NCBI RefSeq assembly: GCF_049800915.1
Contig: NZ_JBNAFY010000001.1
Location: 186,001-250,000, forward strand
Length of the DNA stretch: 64,000 nucleotides
Origin: Amaricoccus macauensis_A
Lineage (GTDB): Bacteria; Pseudomonadota; Alphaproteobacteria; Rhodobacterales; Rhodobacteraceae
Direction: 5' to 3'
This document shows, piece by piece, positions 45,736 through 53,590 of the stretch (the stretch's first letter is position 1; each line of letters starts with the position of its first letter). Under the pieces are notes generated by a model, which had not been told where the DNA came from, ran no database searches, and was given only the letters and a program-made list of their open reading frames with translations. A program made the translations under genes and the position numbers.

Positions 45736-46293
45736 TTGTCCGATGTCATGGATTTCCTTCTCTCGCGCCGGTCCCGCCCGGCGAAGCTCCTGAGCGGTCC
45801 CGCACCTGATCGCGCCACTCTCGAGCGTATCCTCGAGGCCGGCGGCCGGGTGCCCGATCACGGCAAGCTGGAGCCCTGGCGCTTCGTGGTTCTCGAAGGG
45901 GCGGCGCTCGCACGCGTTGCGACGGCGATCCGGGCGCGCGGCGCGGACACCGGGCAGGACGGCGAGAAGGCTGCAGCCGCCTTCGAGGGGGCACCGGTCG
46001 CGATCATCGTCGTCGGTGTGCCGAAGGAGAGCGAGAAGATCCCGGCGGACGAGCAGGTTCTTTCGGCCGGATGTGCGGCCTTCAACGTGCTTACGGCGGC
46101 GCTCGCGAGCGGTTGGGGCGCCAATTGGCTGACGGGCTGGATCGCGCGGGATCCGATGCTTCTGCGCGAGACTTTCGGCCTCGAGGGAGACGAGTGGATC
46201 GCGGGCTTCATCCATATCGGCACCTGCGAAACCGCCGTTCCGGAGCGGCCGCGCCCGGACATGGACGCCGTTACGCGCTGGGTCAGCGAATGA
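45736..46293 (+). CDS. Nitroreductase family protein (YdjA-like)
   Basis: The 185-residue FMN-dependent reductase starts at TTG 45736 (GGAGA six bases before). The typical FMN-site segment RRSRPAKLLSGP is at the N terminus and RVPDHGKLEPWRFVVLEG follows at about 37-54. Its length matches the short YdjA group, which acts on nitro compounds or quinones in vitro; the physiological role is unknown. The stop overlaps the next gene by 4 bases. Confidence 0.9.
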   Translation: MSDVMDFLLSRRSRPAKLLSGPAPDRATLERILEAGGRVPDHGKLEPWRFVVLEGAALARVATAIRARGADTGQDGEKAAAAFEGAPVAIIVVGVPKESEKIPADEQVLSAGCAAFNVLTAALASGWGANWLTGWIARDPMLLRETFGLEGDEWIAGFIHIGTCETAVPERPRPDMDAVTRWVSE

Positions 46294-46994
46294 GCCCGAT
46301 CGCGGATCTTGCCCGCGCGGTCGCGCAGATGGGCGACCGGCGCTTTCTCGGCGTGCTCTTCTGGTCGCTCTGCCTGACGGTTCTGGTGCTTGCCGGGGTG
46401 TTCTGGGGCGCGATGCTGCTTCTGGGTGCCTTTCTGCCCGAAACGGTGGTCTTGCCCTGGCTCGGTGAGGTGACCTTCATCGACAACATGGCATCCTGGG
46501 CGGCGGTGGGCGTGATGCTTGCGCTCTCGGTGGTGCTGATGGTGCCGGTGGCCGCGATCGTGGTCGGCTTCTTTCTCGACGGGATCGTGTCCGCGGTCGA
46601 GGCGCGCCACTATCCCCAACTCGCTCCGGTGTCCGGGCTCGGCATCAAGGAGCAGCTCTGGGATTCACTGGTGTTCTTCGGTGTGGTCGTGGGGGCCAAC
46701 CTCGTGGCGCTGCTGATCTACCTTCTGGTCGCCCCGCTTGCGCCCTTCATCTTCTGGATCGTGAACGGCTTTCTACTTGGGCGGGAGTATTTCACGCTCG
46801 TTGCCGCGCGTCGCTCGGGCATGGAGGGCGCGAAGGAATTGCGGCGGCGCCATGGCGTGCGGATCTGGCTCCTGGGGATCTGCATGGCGATCCCGCTCAG
46901 CGTTCCGCTCTTGAACCTGATCGTGCCGATCCTGGGCGTGGCGATCTTCACGCACCAGTATCACAGGCTCACCGGCACCCGCGCCGTGCCCTGA
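46290..46994 (+). CDS. EI24 domain membrane protein (CysZ family)
   Basis: The 234-residue integral membrane protein has about five to six hydrophobic helices, with the motif FLLGREYFTLVAARR typical of EI24/CysZ proteins. CysZ is a sulfate transporter, but the short alphaproteobacterial members are not proven to act on sulfate. The ATG at 46290 overlaps the nitroreductase stop (ATGA), so it is translated in the same operon. It is convergent with a small exported-protein gene. Confidence 0.87.
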   Translation: MSPIADLARAVAQMGDRRFLGVLFWSLCLTVLVLAGVFWGAMLLLGAFLPETVVLPWLGEVTFIDNMASWAAVGVMLALSVVLMVPVAAIVVGFFLDGIVSAVEARHYPQLAPVSGLGIKEQLWDSLVFFGVVVGANLVALLIYLLVAPLAPFIFWIVNGFLLGREYFTLVAARRSGMEGAKELRRRHGVRIWLLGICMAIPLSVPLLNLIVPILGVAIFTHQYHRLTGTRAVP

Positions 46995-47023
46995 AGCTTT
47001 CGTGCGGCTGCCGGCGTCTTTCT

Positions 47024-47146
47024 TCAGGAGGATGCCGAGCCAGCCGGCGGGGGCGGAAGTTCGGCCTTGTCCGAGGTGCAGGCCATCGCTGTGGATGTCA
47101 GGCCGAAGAGCGCAAGGACAGCCAGCGGGGCAATCATCTTCATCAT
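47024..47146 (-). CDS. Small exported protein or lipoprotein, 40 residues
   Basis: The 40-residue protein begins MMKMIAPLAVLALFGLTSTA and continues MACTSDKAELPPPPAGSASS. A signal core is followed by AMAC, which fits either a lipoprotein Cys or a signal cleavage site. An AAGGAA site precedes the two adjacent ATGs (47146, 47143). The mature part is only about 18 residues and Pro/Ser-rich. The function is unknown; a standard signal and good ribosome binding site make it likely real. Confidence 0.65.
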   Translation of the reverse strand: MMKMIAPLAVLALFGLTSTAMACTSDKAELPPPPAGSASS

Positions 47147-47543
47147 CGATTCGCGTTCCTTCCCTGTTGTTCGGATGCCGATCCTACCACAGGCGCGTCG
47201 GAAGCCGGTTCGCTTTCTGGGGGATGTTGCTCCCTTGCGGATCTGCCATGCCAACCCGATGCTCAACCAATGGGCGAATGTGGTTTACGGGGCCGCCGCG
47301 CGGGCAAGATAGCCGATGGGGCGGCCATTCGCGCCGGGGGCTCGGGGCAGGGGCGCGATCTGCATGAAATATGCATGAAATATGCATGTTTTGTGCATGG
47401 CTCTCGGCGCTTTGGAGCGGAAACAAACCATGCGAAAGTCTTGAGGCAGATCATGTTCGACTTGGCGCGACTCTCGTAGGTATCGCCTGTCCACCCGAAC
47501 ATACTCGCATGAATGTTAGAAACATAAGCTCCAGGAGGAAAGC
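47147..47543. other. 397-bp regulatory spacer upstream of PEP carboxykinase
   Basis: No gene is supported. The spacer holds the second array of four 11-bp TGCATG repeats (47361-47400) about 145-185 bases before the start codon, then a region of ordinary composition leading to a strong AGGAGG ribosome binding site. A promoter between 47400 and 47520 is expected but no clear consensus is seen. Confidence 0.55.
47361..47400 (+). repeat. Four direct repeats of TGCATGAAATA, 11-bp period (site 2)
   Basis: TGCATG units begin at 47361, 47372, 47383 and 47394, exactly one helical turn apart. The first two copies are identical over 11 bases (TGCATGAAATA), the third changes to TGCATGTTTTG. It is the same array as at 24337-24377, in the other orientation. 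Its place upstream of the carboxykinase gene suggests an operator for that gene; four phased repeats suggest cooperative binding. Confidence 0.85.
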
Positions 47544-49409
47544 GTGGAAGATCTCATGAGGACCCCGACTACAAATGCCGCATTGACCACCTGGGTTGAG
47601 AAAATGGAACGCCTGTGCACGCCCGACAAGGTTGTCTGGTGCGATGGATCGCAGGAAGAATACGATGCAATCTGCCAGGAAATGGTGGATGCCGGGACAT
47701 TCATCCGCCTCAACCCGGAGAAGCGCCCGAACAGCTATCTCGCCCGTTCCCACCCCTCCGATGTCGGCCGCGTCGAGGACCGCACCTTCATCTGCTCGGT
47801 GAACAAGGACGATGCCGGTCCCACCAACAACTGGGCGCCGCCCGCGGAGATGCGCGCGACCCTGAACGGGCTTTTCGAAGGCTGCATGGCCGGTCGGACG
47901 ATGTATGTGATCCCGTTCTGCATGGGGCCGCTCGGCTCACCCATCTCCAAGATCGGCGTGCAGATCACCGACAGCCCCTATGTCGTGACCAACATGCGCA
48001 TCATGACCCGGATGGGGCAGGCCGTGCTCGACGCACTGGGCACAGATGGCAGCTTCATTCCCTGCATGCATTCCGTCGGCGCGCCGCTCGCGCCGGGTCA
48101 GGCCGATGTGCCCTGGCCCTGCGAAAGCGATATCAAGAAGAAATACATCGTCCATTTCCCCGAGACCTATGAAATCTGGTCCTACGGATCGGGTTATGGC
48201 GGCAACGCGCTACTGGGCAAGAAGTGCCTCGCGCTGCGCATCGCCTCGGTGATGGCCCGCGACGAGGGCTGGCTCGCCGAGCACATGCTGATCATGGGGA
48301 TCGAGTCGCCGGCGGGTGAAAAGACCTATCTCGGTGCGGCCTTCCCGAGCGCATGCGGCAAGACCAACCTCGCCATGCTCGTGCCGCCCAAGGGCTTCGA
48401 CGGCTGGAAGGTAAGCACGGTCGGCGACGATATCGCCTGGATCAAGAGGGGGCCTGAGGGCGAGTTGCGCGCGATCAACCCCGAAGCCGGCTTCTTCGGC
48501 GTGGCACCGGGCACCAACGAGAAGTCGAACCCGATGGCGGTTGCGACCATCAAGAGTAACACGATCTACACCAACTGCGCGCTCACCGACGATGGCGATA
48601 TCTGGTGGGAGGGCATGACGAAGGAGCCGCCGGCGCATCTGATCGACTGGAAGGGCGAGGACTGGACACCGGACTGCGGCCGCCCTGCTGCGCATCCGAA
48701 CGCGCGCTTCACTGCGCCGGCCAGCCAGTGCCCCTCCATCGACCCAGAGTGGGAGAACCCTGCCGGTGTGCCGATCGCGGGCTTCGTCTTCGGGGGCCGG
48801 ATGAGCAAGGAGATGCCCCTGGTCTACCAGTCCTTCAACTGGAGCCACGGCGTCTATCTTGCCGCCACCATGGGTTCGGAAGCCACGGCTGCGGCTATTG
48901 GCGTCTCGGCGATGCGGCGTGACCCCATGGCGATGCTGCCCTTCTGCGGCTACAACATGGCCGATTACTTCACCCATTGGCTGAACGTCGGTCGTCGTGT
49001 GTCCAATCCGCCCCGGATCTTCCGGGTGAACTGGTTCCGCAAGGACGACGAGGGCAACTTCATGTGGCCCGGTTTCGGCCAGAACATGCGGGTGCTGAAG
49101 TGGATCGTCGACCGGGTCCATGGTCGCGGCTATGCGGTGGAGAGCCCGATTGGCTGGATGCCGCGCCACGAGGACATCGAATGGGCCGGTCTCGATTTCT
49201 CGCCCGAGACCTTCTACCAGCTCATGGAGGTGGGCCGCGAGGCGGGTGCGAAGGAAGCCCACGCCCACGAGGAGCAGTTCGACAAGTTCTTTGACCGGCT
49301 GCCGAAGGAGTTCATCTTCGAACGCGAGCTTTTGCGCTCCCGACTCTGGCGCTCTCCCGATCACTGGGGTCTGGCGCATGAGGATGTGGTGCGCCCGGAA
49401 GCCAACTGA
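47544..49409 (+). CDS. pckG: Phosphoenolpyruvate carboxykinase, GTP-dependent
   Basis: The enzyme converts oxaloacetate plus GTP to PEP, the entry step of gluconeogenesis. The 621-residue protein matches GTP-type PEPCK: P-loop FPSACGKTNLAM with the reactive Cys271, the segments TNNWAPPAEM, STVGDDIAWIKRGPEG, FGVAPGTNEKSNP and MLPFCGYNMADYF, all absent from ATP-type PckA. It starts at GTG 47544 with a perfect AGGAGG six bases before. Most alphaproteobacteria use the ATP enzyme, so this type is notable. A phased repeat array upstream may regulate it, and a hairpin terminator follows. Confidence 0.96.
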   Translation: MEDLMRTPTTNAALTTWVEKMERLCTPDKVVWCDGSQEEYDAICQEMVDAGTFIRLNPEKRPNSYLARSHPSDVGRVEDRTFICSVNKDDAGPTNNWAPPAEMRATLNGLFEGCMAGRTMYVIPFCMGPLGSPISKIGVQITDSPYVVTNMRIMTRMGQAVLDALGTDGSFIPCMHSVGAPLAPGQADVPWPCESDIKKKYIVHFPETYEIWSYGSGYGGNALLGKKCLALRIASVMARDEGWLAEHMLIMGIESPAGEKTYLGAAFPSACGKTNLAMLVPPKGFDGWKVSTVGDDIAWIKRGPEGELRAINPEAGFFGVAPGTNEKSNPMAVATIKSNTIYTNCALTDDGDIWWEGMTKEPPAHLIDWKGEDWTPDCGRPAAHPNARFTAPASQCPSIDPEWENPAGVPIAGFVFGGRMSKEMPLVYQSFNWSHGVYLAATMGSEATAAAIGVSAMRRDPMAMLPFCGYNMADYFTHWLNVGRRVSNPPRIFRVNWFRKDDEGNFMWPGFGQNMRVLKWIVDRVHGRGYAVESPIGWMPRHEDIEWAGLDFSPETFYQLMEVGREAGAKEAHAHEEQFDKFFDRLPKEFIFERELLRSRLWRSPDHWGLAHEDVVRPEAN

Positions 49410-49426
49410 GGCCAAGGCATAAGCAA

Positions 49427-49454
49427 TCCGGGGTGCGCGGGCGTGTGCCCCGGA
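49427..49454. terminator. Hairpin terminator between convergent genes
   Basis: Stem TCCGGGG/CCCCGGA around a 14-base loop, 18 bases after the carboxykinase stop, followed by ATTTCCGTTTT. Confidence 0.55.
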
Positions 49455-49493
49455 ATTTCCGTTTTGCCTGATTGAAGCAGGGCGGGCCTGATC

Positions 49494-50618
49494 TCAGCCG
49501 ATCGAGGCCCGCTTCTTCGCAGTGGTGCGGTGGCGCAGGAAGAAGCGCACCATCTCGCGCGAGGCGTCCGGACCGGTGGGGTCGGTGAAGCTGCCGGCCG
49601 CATTCCCTCCGGACCATGCGTGCCCTGCGCCCTCGACAACCCAATGTTCCGCGAATGACCGCCCCCTGCCAATCCGGTGCGAGGTGCGCACATACGTTCG
49701 TCCGCCCGGTACATGGCCGGTCTTCTCGGTCTTGCGCAGGTCCGAATAGGGGTCGAGCGCGCGCATGGCTATGAAACGGCCGTTGCGGGGATTGACGACC
49801 CTGTCGGCGCTGCCGTGGAAACAGATCGTTGGCATGGGAACGATATGTCGCAGGCCCGGCGCGCCGTGCTGCATGGCGACCACGGCGGTGGCTTCGTCAT
49901 GGGCGGCCCCCACCGGCAGGCCCGAGTGGGCACCGACGGCGGCAAAGATGTCGGGATAGGCATCGGCGACGATCAGTGCGGCTGACGCCCCGGCCGAGAG
50001 GCCCGCGATATAGACCCGCGACAGATCGGCCCCCTGCCTTGCAATGACATCGCGCACGAGGCTGGCAAGCAGCGCCGGTTCGCCGGCGCCGCGGGTCTGG
50101 TCGCTGCGCTTGTACCAGCTCCAGCAGCGGAACATCTGCGTCTTGCGCTCCTGCGCAGGGTAGAGCACCAGGAACCCGAACTCCTCGGCAAGCACGTTCA
50201 TGCCGGTGCCGCGCGCGAAATCATCCGGCGACTGGCTGCATCCGTGCAGCATGACCACGAGGGGCAGCGCCCCTTCGGACTGTTTGGCCACTGCCGGGAT
50301 GTAGAGCTTGAAGGCCCGCTCCCCGAATTCGCAGCGATGAAGGCCCGATCTGAACGATGCGCCGCGGGGCCTCGTCGTTCTCGCGCGTGCGGTGGAAGGG
50401 GGCTTCGGGGCGGGTTTGGGCCGGGGCGAGGCTGCCGGTCTGGCCTTGCCCTTGGGCGTGACCATCTTCGCGAGCGGCGTGGTCGTCTTTGCCGCCTTGC
50501 GCTTCGCCGGCGCCGTTGCGGGAAGCGTGCCCGTCAGCAGCTTGCCGAAAGCCGTCTTCGTGGCGCGCTGCATCCGTTTGCGGGCATTGGTGCGCGAACG
50601 TTTGAACGGGTCGTACAT
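49494..50618 (-). CDS. PHB depolymerase-family (LpqC-like) esterase
   Basis: The 374-residue alpha/beta hydrolase has the oxyanion stretch LPLVVMLHGCSQSPDDFARG, the nucleophile Ser in YIAGLSAGASAALIV, and the C-terminal His in VEGAGHAWSGGN. Cys pairs such as FRCWSWYK are typical of esterase PHB depolymerase proteins. The first ~100 residues are basic and rich in Lys, Ala and Pro, with no Sec signal, so the enzyme is probably intracellular or associates with granules. The ATG at 50618 is chosen over an upstream start at 50654. Confidence 0.85.
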   Translation of the reverse strand: MYDPFKRSRTNARKRMQRATKTAFGKLLTGTLPATAPAKRKAAKTTTPLAKMVTPKGKARPAASPRPKPAPKPPSTARARTTRPRGASFRSGLHRCEFGERAFKLYIPAVAKQSEGALPLVVMLHGCSQSPDDFARGTGMNVLAEEFGFLVLYPAQERKTQMFRCWSWYKRSDQTRGAGEPALLASLVRDVIARQGADLSRVYIAGLSAGASAALIVADAYPDIFAAVGAHSGLPVGAAHDEATAVVAMQHGAPGLRHIVPMPTICFHGSADRVVNPRNGRFIAMRALDPYSDLRKTEKTGHVPGGRTYVRTSHRIGRGRSFAEHWVVEGAGHAWSGGNAAGSFTDPTGPDASREMVRFFLRHRTTAKKRASIG

Positions 50619-50694
50619 CTCATCTCTGTCCGAGGGCGGTAAGCAAGCGGGCAATCTGTCGGCCGTTTGGCGTCTCCATACGGACCCGGAATGG

Positions 50695-50958
50695 CTACAT
50701 CCGGCCCCAGAAGTCGATATCCTGTGGCGTTATTCCACCCCAGATAATGATGCTGCCGATGATCGCCCAGAGGATCGTGGCGACGATCGTGACCCAGAGC
50801 ATCTTCTTGCCGATCATCGGGTTGGTCGGCGCGGAAGACGGCGTGCCCGGCACGACATCGCCATCCTCATCCTGGGTGCGGATGCGGATCGGCAGCGCAA
50901 CGAGTAGGCCGAGAAACCAGAGGACCGCGAAGAGGACGAGGGCGGCGGTGATGGTCAT
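50695..50958 (-). CDS. DUF1467 family small membrane protein
   Basis: The 87-residue protein has two hydrophobic helices (ALVLFAVLWFLGLLVALPI and LWVTIVATILWAIIGSIII) joined by a short polar loop, ending WGRM. The function is unknown. It overlaps the upstream mce gene by 4 bases, the standard arrangement in Rhodobacterales. Confidence 0.9.
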   Translation of the reverse strand: MTITAALVLFAVLWFLGLLVALPIRIRTQDEDGDVVPGTPSSAPTNPMIGKKMLWVTIVATILWAIIGSIIIWGGITPQDIDFWGRM

Positions 50959-51359
50959 ACCTGTTCGAGTTCCACAAGGGTTCCGGTGAAGTCCTTCGGA
51001 TGCAGGAAGATCACCGGTTTGCCATGGGCGCCGATCTTGGGCTCGCCATTGCCGAGCACACGGGCGCCCTGCGCGCGGAGCTTGTCGGCGGCGGCGGTGA
51101 TGTCCTCGACCTCGTAGCAGATGTGGTGAATGCCGCCTGCGGGGTTCTTTTCCAGAAAACCCTGGATCGGGGAGTTTTCGCCCAGCGGGTAGAGCAGTTC
51201 GATCTTGGTGTTGGGCAGCTCGATGAAAACCACCGTCACGCCGTGATCGGGTTCATCCTGGGGGGCGCCCACTTTTGCACCCAACGTATCGCGATACTGG
51301 GCGGAGGCGGCTTCGAGATCCGGCACGGCGATTGCAACGTGGTTCAGACGACCGATCAT
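50955..51359 (-). CDS. mce: Methylmalonyl-CoA epimerase
   Basis: Mce interconverts (R)- and (S)-methylmalonyl-CoA in propionyl-CoA breakdown. The 134-residue glyoxalase-fold protein has the metal ligands His in RLNHVAIAVPDLE, His in GGIHHICYEVEDI and Glu in TLVELEQV. The ATG at 51359 is chosen, where the family-typical MIGRLNH starts. It lies upstream of DUF1467 and is divergent from the LuxR-type regulator. Confidence 0.95.
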   Translation of the reverse strand: MIGRLNHVAIAVPDLEAASAQYRDTLGAKVGAPQDEPDHGVTVVFIELPNTKIELLYPLGENSPIQGFLEKNPAGGIHHICYEVEDITAAADKLRAQGARVLGNGEPKIGAHGKPVIFLHPKDFTGTLVELEQV

Positions 51360-51544
51360 GGCTGCTTGTCTCCCTTGGCACTGTGCCGCCCTGCTATATT
51401 TGGCTGCGGGTCGGGGGGCAATGGCGCGCCCGTCGATCTTTCGTCTTGTCCATTGGTCCTGCTGTCGCGGGTGGATCGGGTCTGGTAGACTTGGTTCGAC
51501 GCGCGGGGGACAGGAATTACCGCAAGGAAGAAGGACGTTCGAGC

Positions 51545-52267
51545 ATGGCCGAAACGACACAACGCATGGCAACAGCCAACCGGACCATGCCCCGGGTGCC
51601 GCTTGCCCTTGTCGTGGACGATCACCCGCTGTTTTGCGAGGCGCTGTCGATGACGCTGAAATCGGCGCTTGAGGTCGATGACGTGGTGACGGCGGCGAGC
51701 CTTGCGAAGGGCATCGAGCGGATCGGGGAAGCCCCCGCGCCCGATATCGTGCTGCTCGATCTCAAGCTGCCTGACGTGGATGGTCTGGATGGCGTGATCC
51801 GTCTCAAGAAGGCCGCACAAGGCATTCCGGTGGTTGTGGTTTCTTCCCTGGCGGACAACAATGTGATTGCCTCCGTGCTAAAGGCCGGGGCCTCCGGTTT
51901 CATCCCGAAACACAGCCAGCGCGGCGTGTTTGTCGAGGCTTTTGACCGGATCTGGAAAGGGGATGTCTTCACTCCCGACGGCTACGTTGCCCCCGATACC
52001 GCCGAGGGCGGTCGCGCGGTGGACGAGGCCGCGGCTGTGGAGCGGCTTTCGACGCTGACGGATCAGCAGGCGCGCATTCTGGGGCTTGTCTGCGAGGGCA
52101 AGCTCAACAAGCAGATCGCCTATGAACTCGATATCGCCGAGACCACGGTCAAGGCGCATCTGACGGCGATCCTGCGCAAGCTCAACGTCCACAGCCGGAC
52201 GCAGGCGGTTCTGATCGCCCAGAATGCCCGTTTTGCCTCGCTGATGCAGAAGCACGACGCGGTCTAG
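51545..52267 (+). CDS. NarL/FixJ-type response regulator
   Basis: The 240-residue protein has a receiver domain (about 20-140) with phosphoacceptor Asp72 in IVLLDLKLPD and the conserved Lys in SGFIPKHSQ. The LuxR-type helix-turn-helix is at about 165-230 (LTDQQARILGLVCEGKLNKQ, TVKAHLTAILRKLNVHSRTQ). It belongs to the ErdR/AgmR-like group of regulators that neighbour NosP/NahK genes in pseudomonads. It is probably phosphorylated by the hybrid kinase 1.3 kb downstream, though no direct proof can be read. Confidence 0.92.
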   Translation: MAETTQRMATANRTMPRVPLALVVDDHPLFCEALSMTLKSALEVDDVVTAASLAKGIERIGEAPAPDIVLLDLKLPDVDGLDGVIRLKKAAQGIPVVVVSSLADNNVIASVLKAGASGFIPKHSQRGVFVEAFDRIWKGDVFTPDGYVAPDTAEGGRAVDEAAAVERLSTLTDQQARILGLVCEGKLNKQIAYELDIAETTVKAHLTAILRKLNVHSRTQAVLIAQNARFASLMQKHDAV

Positions 52268-52378
52268 CGGTGGGGAAAGCGGCCCGTCCGATGCATGAGG
52301 GTTAACGCGGGTTCGGTTTCGATCTAGCCGCATCGGGCAATCTCGCCTAGACTGATCCCCAAAAAAACAAGGGGAGGA

Positions 52379-53590
52379 ATGGCGCAATTGGAAGGTGCGG
52401 AAATCGCCTTTGACGGCGCTGATGTCGGGGTGGCTCTGGACCTCCCGGCAGAAAGCGCGGTCTGTTCGGCCTGCGCGCCGGCGGATGATCCGCGACAGGC
52501 GTTTGATGAGCTTGTGCGAACTCTTGGCGGGGCCGAATGCGGATTGCTGGCGATCTTCGCAGCACCCATGGCCGATCTCGAACTGCTAGCGCAACTCGGT
52601 CCGGAGTATTTTCCTCGGTCCCAGATCATCGGCTGCACGACCGCGGGGGAAATCACACCCAAGGGATATTCCGAGGATTCGATCCTGCTGGTGGCCTTCA
52701 AGGCGAGCCATGTGGTCGCGGAAACGGTTCCCATTCTGGGGCTCGCCAAGGCCGAGGTCGCGCGCGCGGCGCAGGAGGCCGTTCGACGGCGCGCGAAGCT
52801 CGCAGCCGCCGCGCCGGAATGGGCCTGGGAATTCAGTTTCCTGCTGATCGACGGCATGTCGCTGCGCGAGGACCAGGTGGTTTCCGCCTTGCGCCTGGGG
52901 CTTGGCGGGATGCCATTCTTCGGCGGATCGGCCGGGGACGGGCTCGATTTCGGCCATACCTACGTTCTCGTGGACGGGGTGTTCCGCGAGGATGCCGCGG
53001 TGCTGGCGGTCTGCCGGAGCCGCTGCCGGGTGCAGGTCATCAAGTTCGACCATTTCGAGCCGACGAACACCAAGATGGTGGTGACGGAAGCGATTCCGGA
53101 TCGGCGGATCGTGCGCGAGATCAATGCCGAGCCCGCGGCGCGGGAATACGCGCGTCTCGTCGGGGTCAGGGAGGACGAGCTTTCGCCCTTCGTCTTCTCC
53201 TCCCACCCGGTCGTGGTCAATGTGGGCGGGCAGCACCATGTGCGCGCGATCCAGCGGGTGGAGGAAAATGGCGATCTGGTTTTCTTCTCGGCCATAGACG
53301 AGGGTCTCGTGCTCACGCTTGCCCAGGCTGCCGACATCACCGATCACATGCGCACCGCCCTTGCCAACGTCACGCTGGGCGGGGAGCCGGATGCCATCAT
53401 CGGCTGCGAATGCCTGTTTCGCCGATTGATCGCCGAGCAGACCCAGCAAACCCGCGTGATTTCGCGAATGCTTGCGGACAACCGCGTCGTCGGGTTCAAT
53501 ACCTACGGAGAGCAATCGGGATCCGTTCATGTGAATCAGACATTTACCGGCATGGCCATCTATCCGCCGGAGCGGAGCCTCCGGGATTGA
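52379..53590 (+). CDS. FIST-domain sensor protein (NosP-like)
   Basis: The 403-residue protein has FIST_N (about 50-240: IGCTTAGEITPKGYSEDSIL, MPFFGGSAGDGLDF) and FIST_C (about 245-390: VVVNVGGQHHVRAIQRVEE, AIIGCECLFRRLI, VVGFNTYGEQSG). Proteins of this type next to a hybrid kinase have been characterised as NosP, haem-based nitric oxide sensors that inhibit the cognate kinase. The axial ligand cannot be assigned here. The ATG at 52379 has GGGGAGGA immediately upstream. It overlaps the kinase gene by 4 bases, so the pair is translated together. Confidence 0.87.
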   Translation: MAQLEGAEIAFDGADVGVALDLPAESAVCSACAPADDPRQAFDELVRTLGGAECGLLAIFAAPMADLELLAQLGPEYFPRSQIIGCTTAGEITPKGYSEDSILLVAFKASHVVAETVPILGLAKAEVARAAQEAVRRRAKLAAAAPEWAWEFSFLLIDGMSLREDQVVSALRLGLGGMPFFGGSAGDGLDFGHTYVLVDGVFREDAAVLAVCRSRCRVQVIKFDHFEPTNTKMVVTEAIPDRRIVREINAEPAAREYARLVGVREDELSPFVFSSHPVVVNVGGQHHVRAIQRVEENGDLVFFSAIDEGLVLTLAQAADITDHMRTALANVTLGGEPDAIIGCECLFRRLIAEQTQQTRVISRMLADNRVVGFNTYGEQSGSVHVNQTFTGMAIYPPERSLRD

